Assembly (NCBI RefSeq): GCF_020329505.1
Contig: NZ_JAGKJJ010000002.1
Coordinates: 186,001 to 250,000 of the forward strand
DNA length: 64,000 nucleotides
Reading direction: 5' to 3'
Source of the DNA: Bradyrhizobium semiaridum
Lineage (GTDB): Bacteria > Pseudomonadota > Alphaproteobacteria > Rhizobiales > Xanthobacteraceae
The translations under genes were made by a program, and so were the position numbers. Under the pieces are notes generated by a model that was not told where the DNA came from, searched no databases, and was given only the letters and a program-made list of their open reading frames with translations. Below are positions 52,956 to 61,464 of the stretch, piece after piece. Each line of letters begins with the position of its first letter. Within the stretch, counting starts at the first letter, position 1.

Positions 52956-53882
52956 CTATCGGGTGATGGACAATTCGGCCGGCGCGCCGGTCAGCGTGCG
53001 CTTCGGCGAGCAGGTGATGATCATGATCGCCAGCGTCAAAATGTAGGGCGAGGCGTTGAAGAGGTGATAGCCGGAGGTGACGCCGACCGATTGCAGCGCG
53101 GGGCCGAGCGCGGCGGCGCCGCCGAAGGCGAGTGAGGCCCACAGGCAAAGCATTGGGTCCCAGCGCGCGAAGATCACCAGCGCCACGGCGGTGATGCCCT
53201 GGCCCGAGGAAAGGCCCTCGTTCCAGCTGCCGGGATAGAACAGCGACAGGAACGAGCCGCCGATGCCTGCGAGAAAGCCGCCGACCATGGTGGCGCGCAG
53301 GCGGATTAGCAGCACCGAATGGCCCATCGCGCGCGCCGCGTCGGCGCTTTCGCCGGCGGTGCGGATCAACAGGCCCCAGCGCGTGGTCTTGAAGGCCCAA
53401 TAGAGCAGCGGCGCGATCGCGACGCCGATCAGGAACAATACATTGATGCGTAGCGCCGCGCGCACCTGCGGCACGTCGCTCCACCAGCCGAAATCGATCG
53501 CCGGCAGCCGCGCCGCGGTCGGCTCGATCAGCGGTTTGCCGAGGAAGAAGGCGAGGCCGGTGCCGAGCAGCATCAGCGCGATGCCGACTGCGATGTCGTT
53601 GACCCGCGGCAGCGAGCAGATGCCGGCATGCAGCGCGCCGAACAAGGCGCCGGTGATGCCGGCTGCGAGCACGCCGAGCCACGGCGAGCCGGACAGATAG
53701 GAGATGCCGTAGGCGCTCATCGCGCCCATCACCAGCGTACCCTCGAGGCCGAGATTGATGCGGCCCGAGCGCTCGGTGATGCATTCGCCGAGGCTGACGA
53801 ACAAGAACGGCGTCGAGACGCGGATGGCGCCGCCGAGCACGGCGAGGGGAACGGTCCAGAGCCCGATCGATGCGTCGGCCAT
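52956..53882 (-). CDS. ABC importer permease, second subunit (BMP/nucleoside type)
   Basis: 308-residue inner-membrane permease of the BPD_transp_2 family, about 8-9 helices. Seen: [37 protein letters not shown] start (here [18 protein letters not shown]), [48 protein letters not shown] and [21 protein letters not shown]. The [10 protein letters not shown] motif is typical of YufQ/NupC-like nucleoside or purine permeases. Starts one base after the previous permease stop. Confidence 0.92.
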   Translation of the reverse strand: MADASIGLWTVPLAVLGGAIRVSTPFLFVSLGECITERSGRINLGLEGTLVMGAMSAYGISYLSGSPWLGVLAAGITGALFGALHAGICSLPRVNDIAVGIALMLLGTGLAFFLGKPLIEPTAARLPAIDFGWWSDVPQVRAALRINVLFLIGVAIAPLLYWAFKTTRWGLLIRTAGESADAARAMGHSVLLIRLRATMVGGFLAGIGGSFLSLFYPGSWNEGLSSGQGITAVALVIFARWDPMLCLWASLAFGGAAALGPALQSVGVTSGYHLFNASPYILTLAIMIITCSPKRTLTGAPAELSITR

Positions 53883-53883
53883 G

Positions 53884-54990
53884 TCAGGATTTTCCCTTGA
53901 GGAAACCGATGCGCCCATAGAGCGCGTCGCTCGCCAGCACGAACACGAAGATGATGCCTTGCAGCACCAGCACCGAGGCGTCGGGCAGGCCGAGCCGGCG
54001 CTGCAGCAGGCCGCCGGAGGCGCTGATGCCGCCGAGCAGGATCGCTACCGGAATGATCGCGACCGGATTCTGCCGCGCCAGGAACGCGACCAGGATGCCG
54101 GTGAAGCCGTAGCCCGCGGCAAGGTTGGCATTGGTGCGGCCCTGCACGGCGGCGACCTCGACCATGCCGGCGAGCCCGGCGCAAGCGCCGGCGAGGAAGC
54201 AGACGGTCAGGATCAACTTGCCGACACCGAGGCCGACGATCCTGGCGGCGCGGATATTGCCGCCGGCGACGCGCGCGGCGAAACCGAAGGTGGTGTGATA
54301 GATCAGGATGTAGGCGGCAACCGCGGCGACGAGGCCGAACGCGAGGCCCCAATGCACATCGGTGCCGGGAATGGTGCCGATCATGTTGGCGGCGCCGATC
54401 TCGCGTGTCGACGGCTTGTTCAGGCTGGCCGGATCGCGCAGCGGACCCTCGACCAGATGGTTGAGGATCGCGAGCGCGATATAGACCAGCAGCAGGCTCG
54501 AGATCGTCTCGTTGACCCCGCGATACTGCCGCAAGCCGCCTGAAAGCGTGATCCAGAGCCCGCCGCCGATCATGCCGGCGATCACCATCGCGATCTGCAC
54601 CACGATCGGCGCGGCGCCCTGCAGCGCCAGCGCCGCCGATGTCGCCGACAGCGCGCCGATCAGGAGCGCGCCTTCGCCGCCGATGATCACCATGCCGAGC
54701 TGCGCCGGCAGCGCCGTGCACAGCGCGGTCAGGATCAGCGGCGCGGCGCGGGTCAGCGTGTTCTGCCAGGAGAAGGCGGTGCCGAACGCGCCGTAATACA
54801 TGTAGAAGTACAGATCGAGCGGGTTCTTGCCGTACAGCGCGACGAAGCCGCCGAACACCGCGAGCGCGCCGATCAGCGCCGCGCACGGGATCAGGATGTA
54901 TTCGATGCTGGTGCCGTAGCGCTGGAGAAATCCGGGATCGGCGGCCGGAGCAACTCCGGCCGCGTCCACGGATTCCACTTCCGCCGTCAC
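53884..54990 (-). CDS. ABC importer permease, first subunit (BMP/nucleoside type)
   Basis: 368 residues, YufP-like. A polar N-terminal ~25 residues, then helices from ~35. Conserved: NTLTRAAPLILTALCTALPAQLGMVIIGGEGALLIGA, GGLRQYRGVNETISSLLLVYIA, and AARVAGGNIRAARIVGLGVGKLIL. The GTG start at 54990 overlaps the substrate-binding-protein stop (GTGA), so translation is coupled. Frame extends far upstream but through the binding-protein gene in the wrong frame. Confidence 0.92.
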   Translation of the reverse strand: MTAEVESVDAAGVAPAADPGFLQRYGTSIEYILIPCAALIGALAVFGGFVALYGKNPLDLYFYMYYGAFGTAFSWQNTLTRAAPLILTALCTALPAQLGMVIIGGEGALLIGALSATSAALALQGAAPIVVQIAMVIAGMIGGGLWITLSGGLRQYRGVNETISSLLLVYIALAILNHLVEGPLRDPASLNKPSTREIGAANMIGTIPGTDVHWGLAFGLVAAVAAYILIYHTTFGFAARVAGGNIRAARIVGLGVGKLILTVCFLAGACAGLAGMVEVAAVQGRTNANLAAGYGFTGILVAFLARQNPVAIIPVAILLGGISASGGLLQRRLGLPDASVLVLQGIIFVFVLASDALYGRIGFLKGKS

Positions 54991-56096
54991 GCGGTGGCTC
55001 CGATCACGCCCTCGACGAGATAATTCATCTTCTCGAGCTCGGGATCCTGCTGGCCGCGGTCGGTGCCGGCAGCGATCACGGTGTTGCCCTTGTTGTCGGC
55101 GATCGGGCCCTTGAAGATGGTGAAGTCGCCGGCCATGAATTTGGCCTTGACGTCGTCGGCGTGCTTGCGCGCTTCCGCCGACACCACCTCGCCATAGGGC
55201 GAGACCTTGACGATCTCCTCCTTCAGGCCGCCGCGGTAGAAGTTCGGGATCGGCTGACCCGACGTGATCATCTTGACGAATTTTGGATACAGCGCCTCCC
55301 AATTCCATTCGGCGCCGGTGAGATAGGCTTTCGGCGCCAGCGGCGATTGGTTGACGTGATAGCCGCAGACGAACGCGCCGCGGCGCGCGGCGTTCTCGAC
55401 CATCGTCTTCGGACCGTCGACATGGCAGGTCAGCACGTCGATGCCCTGGTCGATCAGGCTGTTGGTGGCCTCGGCTTCCTTGACCGGCATCGACCAGTCG
55501 CCGGTGAAGATCACCTGCGTGGTCGCCTTCGGGTTGGCGAGGCGGGCGCCGAGCGTGAAGGCGTTGATGTTGCGCAAGACCTGCGGGATCGGCTTGGCGG
55601 CGACGAAGCCGAGCTTGCCGCTCTTGGTCGAATAGCCGGCGACGATGCCGGAGATGAACTGCGCCTCGTCGATATAGCCGAAATAGCTGCCGGCGTTCTT
55701 CGGATCCTTGTCGGACCACAAGCCGCCGCAATGTTCGAAGCTCATCTTGGGAAACTTGCTCGCCATCTTGAGCACGTGCGGGTTGTAGTAGCCGAACGAG
55801 GTCGGGAACAGCAGCGTGGCGCCGTCGAGGTTGATCATCGACTCGATGGTCTTCTCGACCGCATCGGTCTCCGGCACCTTCTCTTCCTCGACCACCTTGA
55901 CGCCGGGCAGCTTCTTCACCGCCGCGGCGCCCTGCGCGTGGGCCTGGTTGTAGCCGTAGTCGTCGCGCGAGCCGACATAGATGAAGCCGATCGTGGTCTC
56001 GGCGGCGGCCGCGCCGCGGACGCCGAGTGCGCTGCCGACGGCCAGCGCCGCGCTTCCCTGCAACAAATGCCGACGTGAAATCCTCCCAAAATCCAT
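54987..56096 (-). CDS. BMP-family ABC substrate-binding protein, Tat-exported
   Basis: 369 residues. The N-terminus GRISRRHLLQGSAALAVGSALG is a twin-arginine signal cleaved near AAAAE, so it is a soluble periplasmic binding protein rather than a lipoprotein. The BMP/PnrA-like fold follows: TIGFIYVGSRDDYGYNQAHAQGAAAV, FPTSFGYYNPHVLKMASKFP, EAQFISGIVAGYSTKSGKLGFVAAKPIPQVLRNINAFTLGA, and GIDVLTCHVDGP. Family members bind nucleosides, purines or similar N-rich ligands. First gene of the leftward operon; its promoter must lie in 56097-56444. Confidence 0.93.
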   Translation of the reverse strand: MDFGRISRRHLLQGSAALAVGSALGVRGAAAAETTIGFIYVGSRDDYGYNQAHAQGAAAVKKLPGVKVVEEEKVPETDAVEKTIESMINLDGATLLFPTSFGYYNPHVLKMASKFPKMSFEHCGGLWSDKDPKNAGSYFGYIDEAQFISGIVAGYSTKSGKLGFVAAKPIPQVLRNINAFTLGARLANPKATTQVIFTGDWSMPVKEAEATNSLIDQGIDVLTCHVDGPKTMVENAARRGAFVCGYHVNQSPLAPKAYLTGAEWNWEALYPKFVKMITSGQPIPNFYRGGLKEEIVKVSPYGEVVSAEARKHADDVKAKFMAGDFTIFKGPIADNKGNTVIAAGTDRGQQDPELEKMNYLVEGVIGATA

Positions 56097-56444
56097 GTGC
56101 CTGCTCCCCTCCGGCGGTCTGCCGCCCGTCCTTGTCGCAGCCGCCTGAACGGCGGAGCCCATCAGAGGTGTCGCAAGCTTCGTGCCAGAGCACATCGGGC
56201 GGTCAGGGACGGCTAACCGCTTGAAATTGATTGGTATCGGGTGACGGTCCAGGAATGCCCGCAGTGCGCGCCGGAGTGTTTTGCTTATATTTTAGGCGAT
56301 TGATCGCCGTTGTATGCAATTACGTTAAGCAACGGCTCCAGCCGTAAGCCGCCGTACAGCCGCCATTTGCCGGCTGGTCAATCGGATCGGGCCTGCTACG
56401 AGTGAGGGGTGCGAGCCGGGGCACGGCGGCGGGACTGAAAGAGC
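56097..56444. promoter_or_regulatory. Divergent control region of the BMP operon and the M20 amidohydrolase
   Basis: 348 bases. The middle is AT-rich (GCTTATATTTTAGG near 56283-56296) and contains two symmetric sites: GGCGAT-TG-ATCGCC at 56295-56308 and GCCGTTG (56306-56312)/CAACGGC (56330-56336) around a TATGCAATTACGTTAAG spacer. Both are plausible regulator binding sites for co-ordinate control of the two units. No exact sigma-54 or NtrC consensus is seen. Confidence 0.45.
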
Positions 56445-57722
56445 ATGAGCGAGATGAGGCCGACATCCCTTGGCGAGATCCTTGGCGAGACCCTTGGCGA
56501 CGAGATCGCGGCGCGGATCGACCAGCTCGCGGCGATCTCGGAGACGCCGGAGCATCTGGCGCGGATCTTCCTCACCCCGGAGCACCGCAAGGCCGCCGAC
56601 CTGATCCTGACTTGGATGCGCGACGCCGGCATGAGCGCGCATCTCGACGCCATCGGCAATGTCTGCGGCCGCTACGACGGCGACCGCCCGGGCCTGCCGT
56701 GCCTGATGCTCGGCTCGCATTACGACACCGTGCGCGACGCCGGCAAATGGGACGGCCCGCTCGGCGTCATCACCGCGATCGCCTGCGTCGCCGACCTCAA
56801 CCGGCGCGGCAAGCGGCTGCCGTTCGCGATCGAGATCGTGGGCTTTGCCGACGAGGAGGGCGTGCGCTTCGCCTCGACCCTGCTCGGCAGCCGCGCGGTG
56901 GCCGGCACGTTCGATGAGCGCGTCCTCGAGGTGTGCGACCGCGCCGGCATCTCGATGCGCGAGGCCATGGTGCAATTCGGGCTCGATCCCGATCAGATCG
57001 GCAAGGCCGCGCGTGCCCGCCGCGAGCTGCTCGGTTATGTCGAGCTGCACATCGAGCAGGGGCCGGTGCTGGAGGACAAGGGATTGCCGGTCGGTGTCGT
57101 CACCGCGATCGCCGGCGCGACGCGGCTCGTCGCCAATCTTGTCGGCACCGCCGGCCATGCCGGCACCGTGCCGATGCCGCTGCGCCGTGACGCGCTGGCG
57201 GGCGCGGCCGAATGCATCGTCGCGATCGAGGAGTTTTGCCGGAGCGACGATGCAGGCCTGGTCGGGACGGTCGGCGTCATCACCGCGCTGCCGGGCGCCG
57301 CCAATGTGATCCCTGGAAAAGTGTCGTTCACGATGGACATCCGCTCGCAGAGCGACACTCATCGCAAGCGCGCGGTGGCCGACATCGTGCGGCAGGTCGA
57401 GGCGATCGCAAAGCGCCGTGAACTTGCATTGCAGATCGATGTCACGCATGAGAACCGCAGCGTGCCTTGCGCGCCGTGGCTGCAAGCGCAACTCGCGGAC
57501 GCCGTCGCCGCCGAGGGATTTGCCACCTTCGAGCTGCCCAGCGGGGCAGGGCATGACGGCATGGCGATGGTCGACGTCGCCGACATCGCCATGATCTTCG
57601 TGCGCTGCCGCGGTGGGATCAGCCACAATCCGGCCGAGCATGTCGAGCTGGCCGATGCCGATACCGGCGCGCGCGTGCTGCTGCGCTTCATCGAGAATTT
57701 TCGGCCGCAGCGCGAGGCGTGA
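56445..57722 (+). CDS. M20-family amidohydrolase (allantoate/N-carbamoyl amino acid hydrolase type)
   Basis: Binuclear metal amidase of 425 residues that removes ureido or carbamoyl groups. Metal ligands: GSHYDTVRDAGKWDGPLGV (His, Asp), FADEEGVRF (Glu) and ELHIEQGPVLE (His). The dimer-lid domain contains GTAGHAGTVPM, and the C-terminal metal site is RGGISHNPAEHV. This set is shared by allantoate amidohydrolase (AllC), ureidoglycolate/beta-ureidopropionase and HyuC; sequence alone does not separate them. With puuE at 43030 and the biuH-like gene next door, allantoate or a carbamoyl compound is the likely substrate. Confidence 0.88.
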   Translation: MSEMRPTSLGEILGETLGDEIAARIDQLAAISETPEHLARIFLTPEHRKAADLILTWMRDAGMSAHLDAIGNVCGRYDGDRPGLPCLMLGSHYDTVRDAGKWDGPLGVITAIACVADLNRRGKRLPFAIEIVGFADEEGVRFASTLLGSRAVAGTFDERVLEVCDRAGISMREAMVQFGLDPDQIGKAARARRELLGYVELHIEQGPVLEDKGLPVGVVTAIAGATRLVANLVGTAGHAGTVPMPLRRDALAGAAECIVAIEEFCRSDDAGLVGTVGVITALPGAANVIPGKVSFTMDIRSQSDTHRKRAVADIVRQVEAIAKRRELALQIDVTHENRSVPCAPWLQAQLADAVAAEGFATFELPSGAGHDGMAMVDVADIAMIFVRCRGGISHNPAEHVELADADTGARVLLRFIENFRPQREA

Positions 57723-57902
57723 AGCCGGCGCGCTTGGCGACAGTGGCCGATGGGAGCATTTCGGGTGCCCCAAGAAGAAAATGCTCTCCACCTTTTGCGC
57801 CGGAAAACGTCCTTCCAAGGAGCTGCTGCAAAAGGCATGGCGCTACCCTTGCTTCCGCACCGAATGTCGCGACATTTAGGGGCGTCAGCAACGGTCACGT
57901 CC

Positions 57903-58124
57903 ATGAGCCAATCTGCATTCGATCCCTTCGGCGAGCCGGTCCCCGCGATCGATCAATCGATCGCCGGCACGCGTGCGTCGAAATGGCTGAAGACGGCCGG
58001 CACCAGTGTTTTCTGGGTGCTGGTGGCAGGCATCGTGCTGGCACGCGCCGCCTATTTCGAGCCCGGCGTGTTCAGCTTCGACAGCGCGCTCGCTTGGGCG
58101 CAGGGCCTGATCGCAGCACTCTGA
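57903..58124 (+). CDS. Small single-span membrane protein, unknown function
   Basis: 73 residues: polar N-terminus (MSQSAFDPFGEPVPAIDQSIAG), one transmembrane helix (~36-52, VFWVLVAGIVLARAAYF), and a short tail. No family recognised. Downstream of the M20 gene by 180 bp, same direction. The start is preceded by only weak complementarity to 16S rRNA. Confidence 0.5.
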   Translation: MSQSAFDPFGEPVPAIDQSIAGTRASKWLKTAGTSVFWVLVAGIVLARAAYFEPGVFSFDSALAWAQGLIAAL

Positions 58125-58311
58125 GGCGCATTTGCGCGTCTTCTTTCCCTAACTGCAAAATACCCTGAGATTCGGCGTTCGCGGGCGGGCGCGTGCTGCC
58201 CGGCGCCGTCAATCCCGGGGATAGAACTTCTATGCATCCGCCCAATCCGAAAATGGATTGGTCAAAGGCCGCAATCTGGCGCATAAAATCTTCTCCGTAG
58301 AAGAGGATTTC

Positions 58312-59370
58312 GTGCCGGACCCATCGAAAAGTCAGGGGAAGCAGCAAAGTGCGCTGAAGCGTGTGCTCCTGCTCATTCCCGGTATCCTGCTCTGCGGGGT
58401 GATCACGATCATCTCGCTCGGCATCCAGGCCGCCGAAGAGCACGTTTTTGACCATCCCTATATCGAGGCCCTGGTGGTCGCGATCCTGCTTGGGATGGCG
58501 GTGCGCACCGCCTGGCAGCCGTCCGAGCGATGGCGCTCCGGCATTGCCTTCAGCGCCAAGCAGCTGCTCGAGGTCGCCGTGATGCTGCTCGGCGCCTCCA
58601 TCAGTTTCGCGGCGATCGTGGCGTCGGGTTATCTCCTGATCGGCGCCATCGCGGCGACCGTCGCGATCATGCTGATGGTCAGCTACGGCCTCAGCCGGAT
58701 GCTCGGGCTGAAGACCAAGCTTGCGATCCTGATCGCCTGCGGCAATTCGATCTGCGGCAATTCGGCGATCGCAGCGGTGGCGCCCGTCATCGAGGCCGAC
58801 GGCGACGACATCGCCTCCTCGATCTCGTTCACCGCTATTCTCGGCGTGCTGATGGTGCTCGGCCTGCCGCTCCTGATTCCGCTGCTAAAGCTGTCGGCGA
58901 CGCAATACGGCATCCTGGCCGGCCTCACGGTCTATGCCGTGCCGCAGGTGCTGGCCGCGACCGTTCCGGCCGGCATCGTCTCGACCCAGATCGGCACGCT
59001 GGTGAAGCTGGTGCGCGTCCTGATGCTGGGGCCGATCGTGGTCGGCCTGTCGCTGTTCGTCGCAAGGCGCAAGCGCAAGGCGGGCAACGCCAAGACGGTT
59101 CCCATCAGTCCGTTCAAGCTGGTGCCCTGGTTCATCATCGGATTCCTGGTGCTGGCCGCGCTGCGCTCGCTGCAACTCGTCCCCGACGTCGTGATCGCGC
59201 CGGTGACCAAGACTGCGGCGATCCTCACCGTGCTCTCGATGGCCGCGCTCGGGCTCGGCGTCGACGTCCGCGTGCTCTCGACCGTCGGCGGCCGGGTGAC
59301 GGCCGCCGTCACGCTGTCGCTGATGCTGCTGCTCGGGCTGAGCATCGGCCTGGTGCATTTCTTCAAGTGA
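58312..59370 (+). CDS. YeiH/UPF0324 family membrane protein
   Basis: 352 residues with about ten helices. Seen: AVMLLGASISFAAIVASGYLL, the family hallmark ILIACGNSICGNSAIAAVAPVI, VYAVPQVLAATVPAG, GTLVKLVRVLMLGPIV and MAALGLGVDVR. YeiH proteins are predicted sulfate or anion exporters, sometimes linked to taurine or sulfonate metabolism; the true substrate is unproven. GTG start at 58312, five bases after GAGGATTT-like GAGG. Converges on the formamidase gene, 15 bp between stops. Confidence 0.88.
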   Translation: MPDPSKSQGKQQSALKRVLLLIPGILLCGVITIISLGIQAAEEHVFDHPYIEALVVAILLGMAVRTAWQPSERWRSGIAFSAKQLLEVAVMLLGASISFAAIVASGYLLIGAIAATVAIMLMVSYGLSRMLGLKTKLAILIACGNSICGNSAIAAVAPVIEADGDDIASSISFTAILGVLMVLGLPLLIPLLKLSATQYGILAGLTVYAVPQVLAATVPAGIVSTQIGTLVKLVRVLMLGPIVVGLSLFVARRKRKAGNAKTVPISPFKLVPWFIIGFLVLAALRSLQLVPDVVIAPVTKTAAILTVLSMAALGLGVDVRVLSTVGGRVTAAVTLSLMLLLGLSIGLVHFFK

Positions 59371-59385
59371 CGGCGGTCTCGCCTG

Positions 59386-60399
59386 CTACTCGGCCGCCTT
59401 CGCGGTCTTTCCGAACATCCGTGTCGGCGCCGGAAATCCGCAGGACGTGCCGTCCGTGATCTTGACCTGATCTTCCCAGGGCAGGCGGAAGCGGCCGGAC
59501 ACCATGTCCTGCATGAACGTATAGGGACAGTCCATCGCGCCGCCTTTCACCGCGACATAGCCGCGGTGCCAAAGCTGATAGATGTTGTTCTCGACGCCCC
59601 AGTTGATGCGCGCCTCGCGTACGAGGTCTGGCCGCACCTCGGCGGTGATGATCTCGTCGGCGCGTCCCGTGGTGCCGTGGGCGATGATGCTGCCGTCGAA
59701 ATTGACGATCATGCCTTCGCCCATCGAATCGAACGAACCGTCCGAACCGCACATGCAGACATTAGCCGTCACCATCAGGTTCTGGAAGGCGTTGGCCTGG
59801 TTGGTGAAGCGCCAGCTCTCGCGGATCGGCGCGGTGTAGCCTGCGGTGCGGATCATGATCTCCGCGCCCTTGTAGGCGCATTCGCGCGCCATTTCGGGGA
59901 ACATGCCGTCGTGGCAAATGATCAGCGCGATCTTCGCGCCCTTCGGTCCCTCGATCACGGGGATGCCGATATCGCCCGGCTCCCACGGCTCCACCGGAAT
60001 CCAGGGATGGAATTTCCGATAGTACAGCTTGATCTCGCCGTGATCGTCGATGATCAGGCCGGAATTGTAGGGGTTGCCATGCGGGTTGAACTCCATGATG
60101 GAGAAGCAGCCCCAGATCTTGTTGTCGATGCAGGCCTTCTTGAAGGCCGCGACCTCGGGCCCATCGAGGTGGCACATGATCTCCGGATTGGTGTCCATCG
60201 ACAGGCCGTGCAGGGAGTATTCCGGGAGCACGACGAGGTCCATGGTGCCGAGATTGCGCCGCGCCTTGCCGACCATCCACACGATACGCTCGGTCTGTCG
60301 TGCCAGATCGGCCTTGGTCGCAACCACGGGGAGCTGCAACTGCACCAATCCGATCACCACCCCGTTGGGTGACTTGTTGAGTCCACCAAGTCCGTTCAT
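59386..60399 (-). CDS. amiF: Formamidase (nitrilase superfamily)
   Basis: Hydrolyses formamide to formate and ammonia in the cytosol. 337 residues, the length of AmiF. The triad is Glu60 (VVLPEYSLHGL), Lys129 (LYYRKFHPW) and Cys162 (ICHDGMFPEMAR). AmiF-specific segments include WIPVEPWEPGDIG, TAGYTAPIRESWRFTNQANAFQNLM, ENNIYQLWHRGYVA and a C-terminal LPWEDQVKITDGTSCGFP. ATG 60399 gives MNGLGGLNKSPNGVVIGLVQLQ; longer reading is not conserved. Divergent from an isochorismatase-fold hydrolase with 191 bp between. Confidence 0.9.
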   Translation of the reverse strand: MNGLGGLNKSPNGVVIGLVQLQLPVVATKADLARQTERIVWMVGKARRNLGTMDLVVLPEYSLHGLSMDTNPEIMCHLDGPEVAAFKKACIDNKIWGCFSIMEFNPHGNPYNSGLIIDDHGEIKLYYRKFHPWIPVEPWEPGDIGIPVIEGPKGAKIALIICHDGMFPEMARECAYKGAEIMIRTAGYTAPIRESWRFTNQANAFQNLMVTANVCMCGSDGSFDSMGEGMIVNFDGSIIAHGTTGRADEIITAEVRPDLVREARINWGVENNIYQLWHRGYVAVKGGAMDCPYTFMQDMVSGRFRLPWEDQVKITDGTSCGFPAPTRMFGKTAKAAE

Positions 60400-60590
60400 G
60401 CTCGTCCTCCCGATATCCGACGCGTTGCGCTTTGCCTCACACGGTCCATGCCGCTCCATCGGTTTAGCAATCATCATGCCAGCACAGCTGAAATCAGTGC
60501 AAATCACCGGCAAGTGCAACGCTCGCCATCGGATTCGATGGCATGTCCCTTGCTTGCCATGGATCGGAGCGGTGGGATGAGGGCGTCACG

Positions 60591-61265
60591 ATGAAGTCAA
60601 GCAGCACGATGGCGGCGGAGCCGGAGCCGATCACGCTCGACTGGAGCCGGACCGCGCTTGTCATCATCGACATGCAGCGCGATTTCCTCGAGCCCGGCGG
60701 TTTTGGTGAAACGCTCGGCAATGACGTGAGCCAGCTCGCCCGCGCGGTGCAGCCGATCGCCGCCGTGCTCGCGGCGGCGCGCGATCGCGAGATGCTGGTG
60801 ATCCATACCCGCGAGGGCCATCTGCCTGATCTTTCCGACGCGCCACCGGCCAAGATCGAGCGCGGCGCGCCGTCGCTGCGGATCGGCGACCCCGGGCCGA
60901 TGGGACGGATCCTGATCCGCGGCGAGGCAGGGCACGACATCATCCCCGCGCTCTATCCATTGGACAGCGAGATCGTGATAGACAAGCCCGGCAAGGGCGC
61001 GTTCTACGCCACCGAATTCGGCGACATCCTGCAGAAATATGGCATCGAGAACCTCCTGGTGTGCGGCGTCACCACCGAGGTCTGCGTCAACACCACGGTG
61101 CGCGAGGCCAACGACCGCGGCTACCGCTGCGTCGTGATATCAGACGGCTGCGCCTCCTACTTCCCGGAATTCCACGAGATGGGCCTGAAGATGATCAAGG
61201 CCCAGGGCGGCATTTTCGGCTGGGTCACCGACTCGGCCGCGGTGCTGCAGGCGCTCGGGGACTAG
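60591..61265 (+). CDS. Isochorismatase-family cysteine hydrolase (ureido amidase-like)
   Basis: 224 residues, a paralogue of the biuret-hydrolase-like protein encoded at 52256-52939. Triad: Asp27 (VIIDMQRDF), Lys132 ([13 protein letters not shown]) and Cys165 ([13 protein letters not shown]). It shares [27 protein letters not shown] and REANDRG with that protein but lacks its N-terminal WPYNG segment. Family members with this plan include triuret hydrolase, ureidoacrylate amidase (RutB) and N-carbamoylsarcosine amidase. ATG 60591 follows GAGGG. Neighbouring formamidase suggests both release ammonia from small amides. Confidence 0.85.
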   Translation: MKSSSTMAAEPEPITLDWSRTALVIIDMQRDFLEPGGFGETLGNDVSQLARAVQPIAAVLAAARDREMLVIHTREGHLPDLSDAPPAKIERGAPSLRIGDPGPMGRILIRGEAGHDIIPALYPLDSEIVIDKPGKGAFYATEFGDILQKYGIENLLVCGVTTEVCVNTTVREANDRGYRCVVISDGCASYFPEFHEMGLKMIKAQGGIFGWVTDSAAVLQALGD

Positions 61266-61296
61266 AACATTTGCAGCCGCGGAGCTGGTGCGCTCC

Positions 61297-61418
61297 CTCT
61301 CCCGCTTGCGGGGGAGGGCTGGGGTGGGGGTCTCATGGCGAACGATGCCGTTCGTTGTGCGGAGAGAGCCCCCACCCGCATCGCATCTTCGATGCGACCT
61401 CCCCCGCAAGCGGGAGAG
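61297..61418. repeat. Nested inverted repeat element
   Basis: Outer arms 61297-61317 and 61398-61418 are exact 21-bp reverse complements (CTCTCCCGCTTGCGGGGGAG core). Inside, GGTGGGGGTCTC pairs with GAGAGCCCCCACC, and a small inner AACGATGCCGTTCGTT stem follows, so the whole 122 bases can fold as one long hairpin. It separates the hydrolase gene from the convergent ABC permease. Related to the CCTCCCCC elements at 34.9-35.1 kb. Confidence 0.75.
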
Positions 61419-61464
61419 GTGCAGCGAGTTCGCCGCGAGATCACTTCGCCCCAACTTGGTCGCC

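Noticed and set aside
53884..56193. A 769-codon fusion of the binding protein region with the first permease
   Set aside because: The upstream half is the binding-protein gene read out of frame. The GTG at 54990 overlapping the binding-protein stop is the natural permease start.
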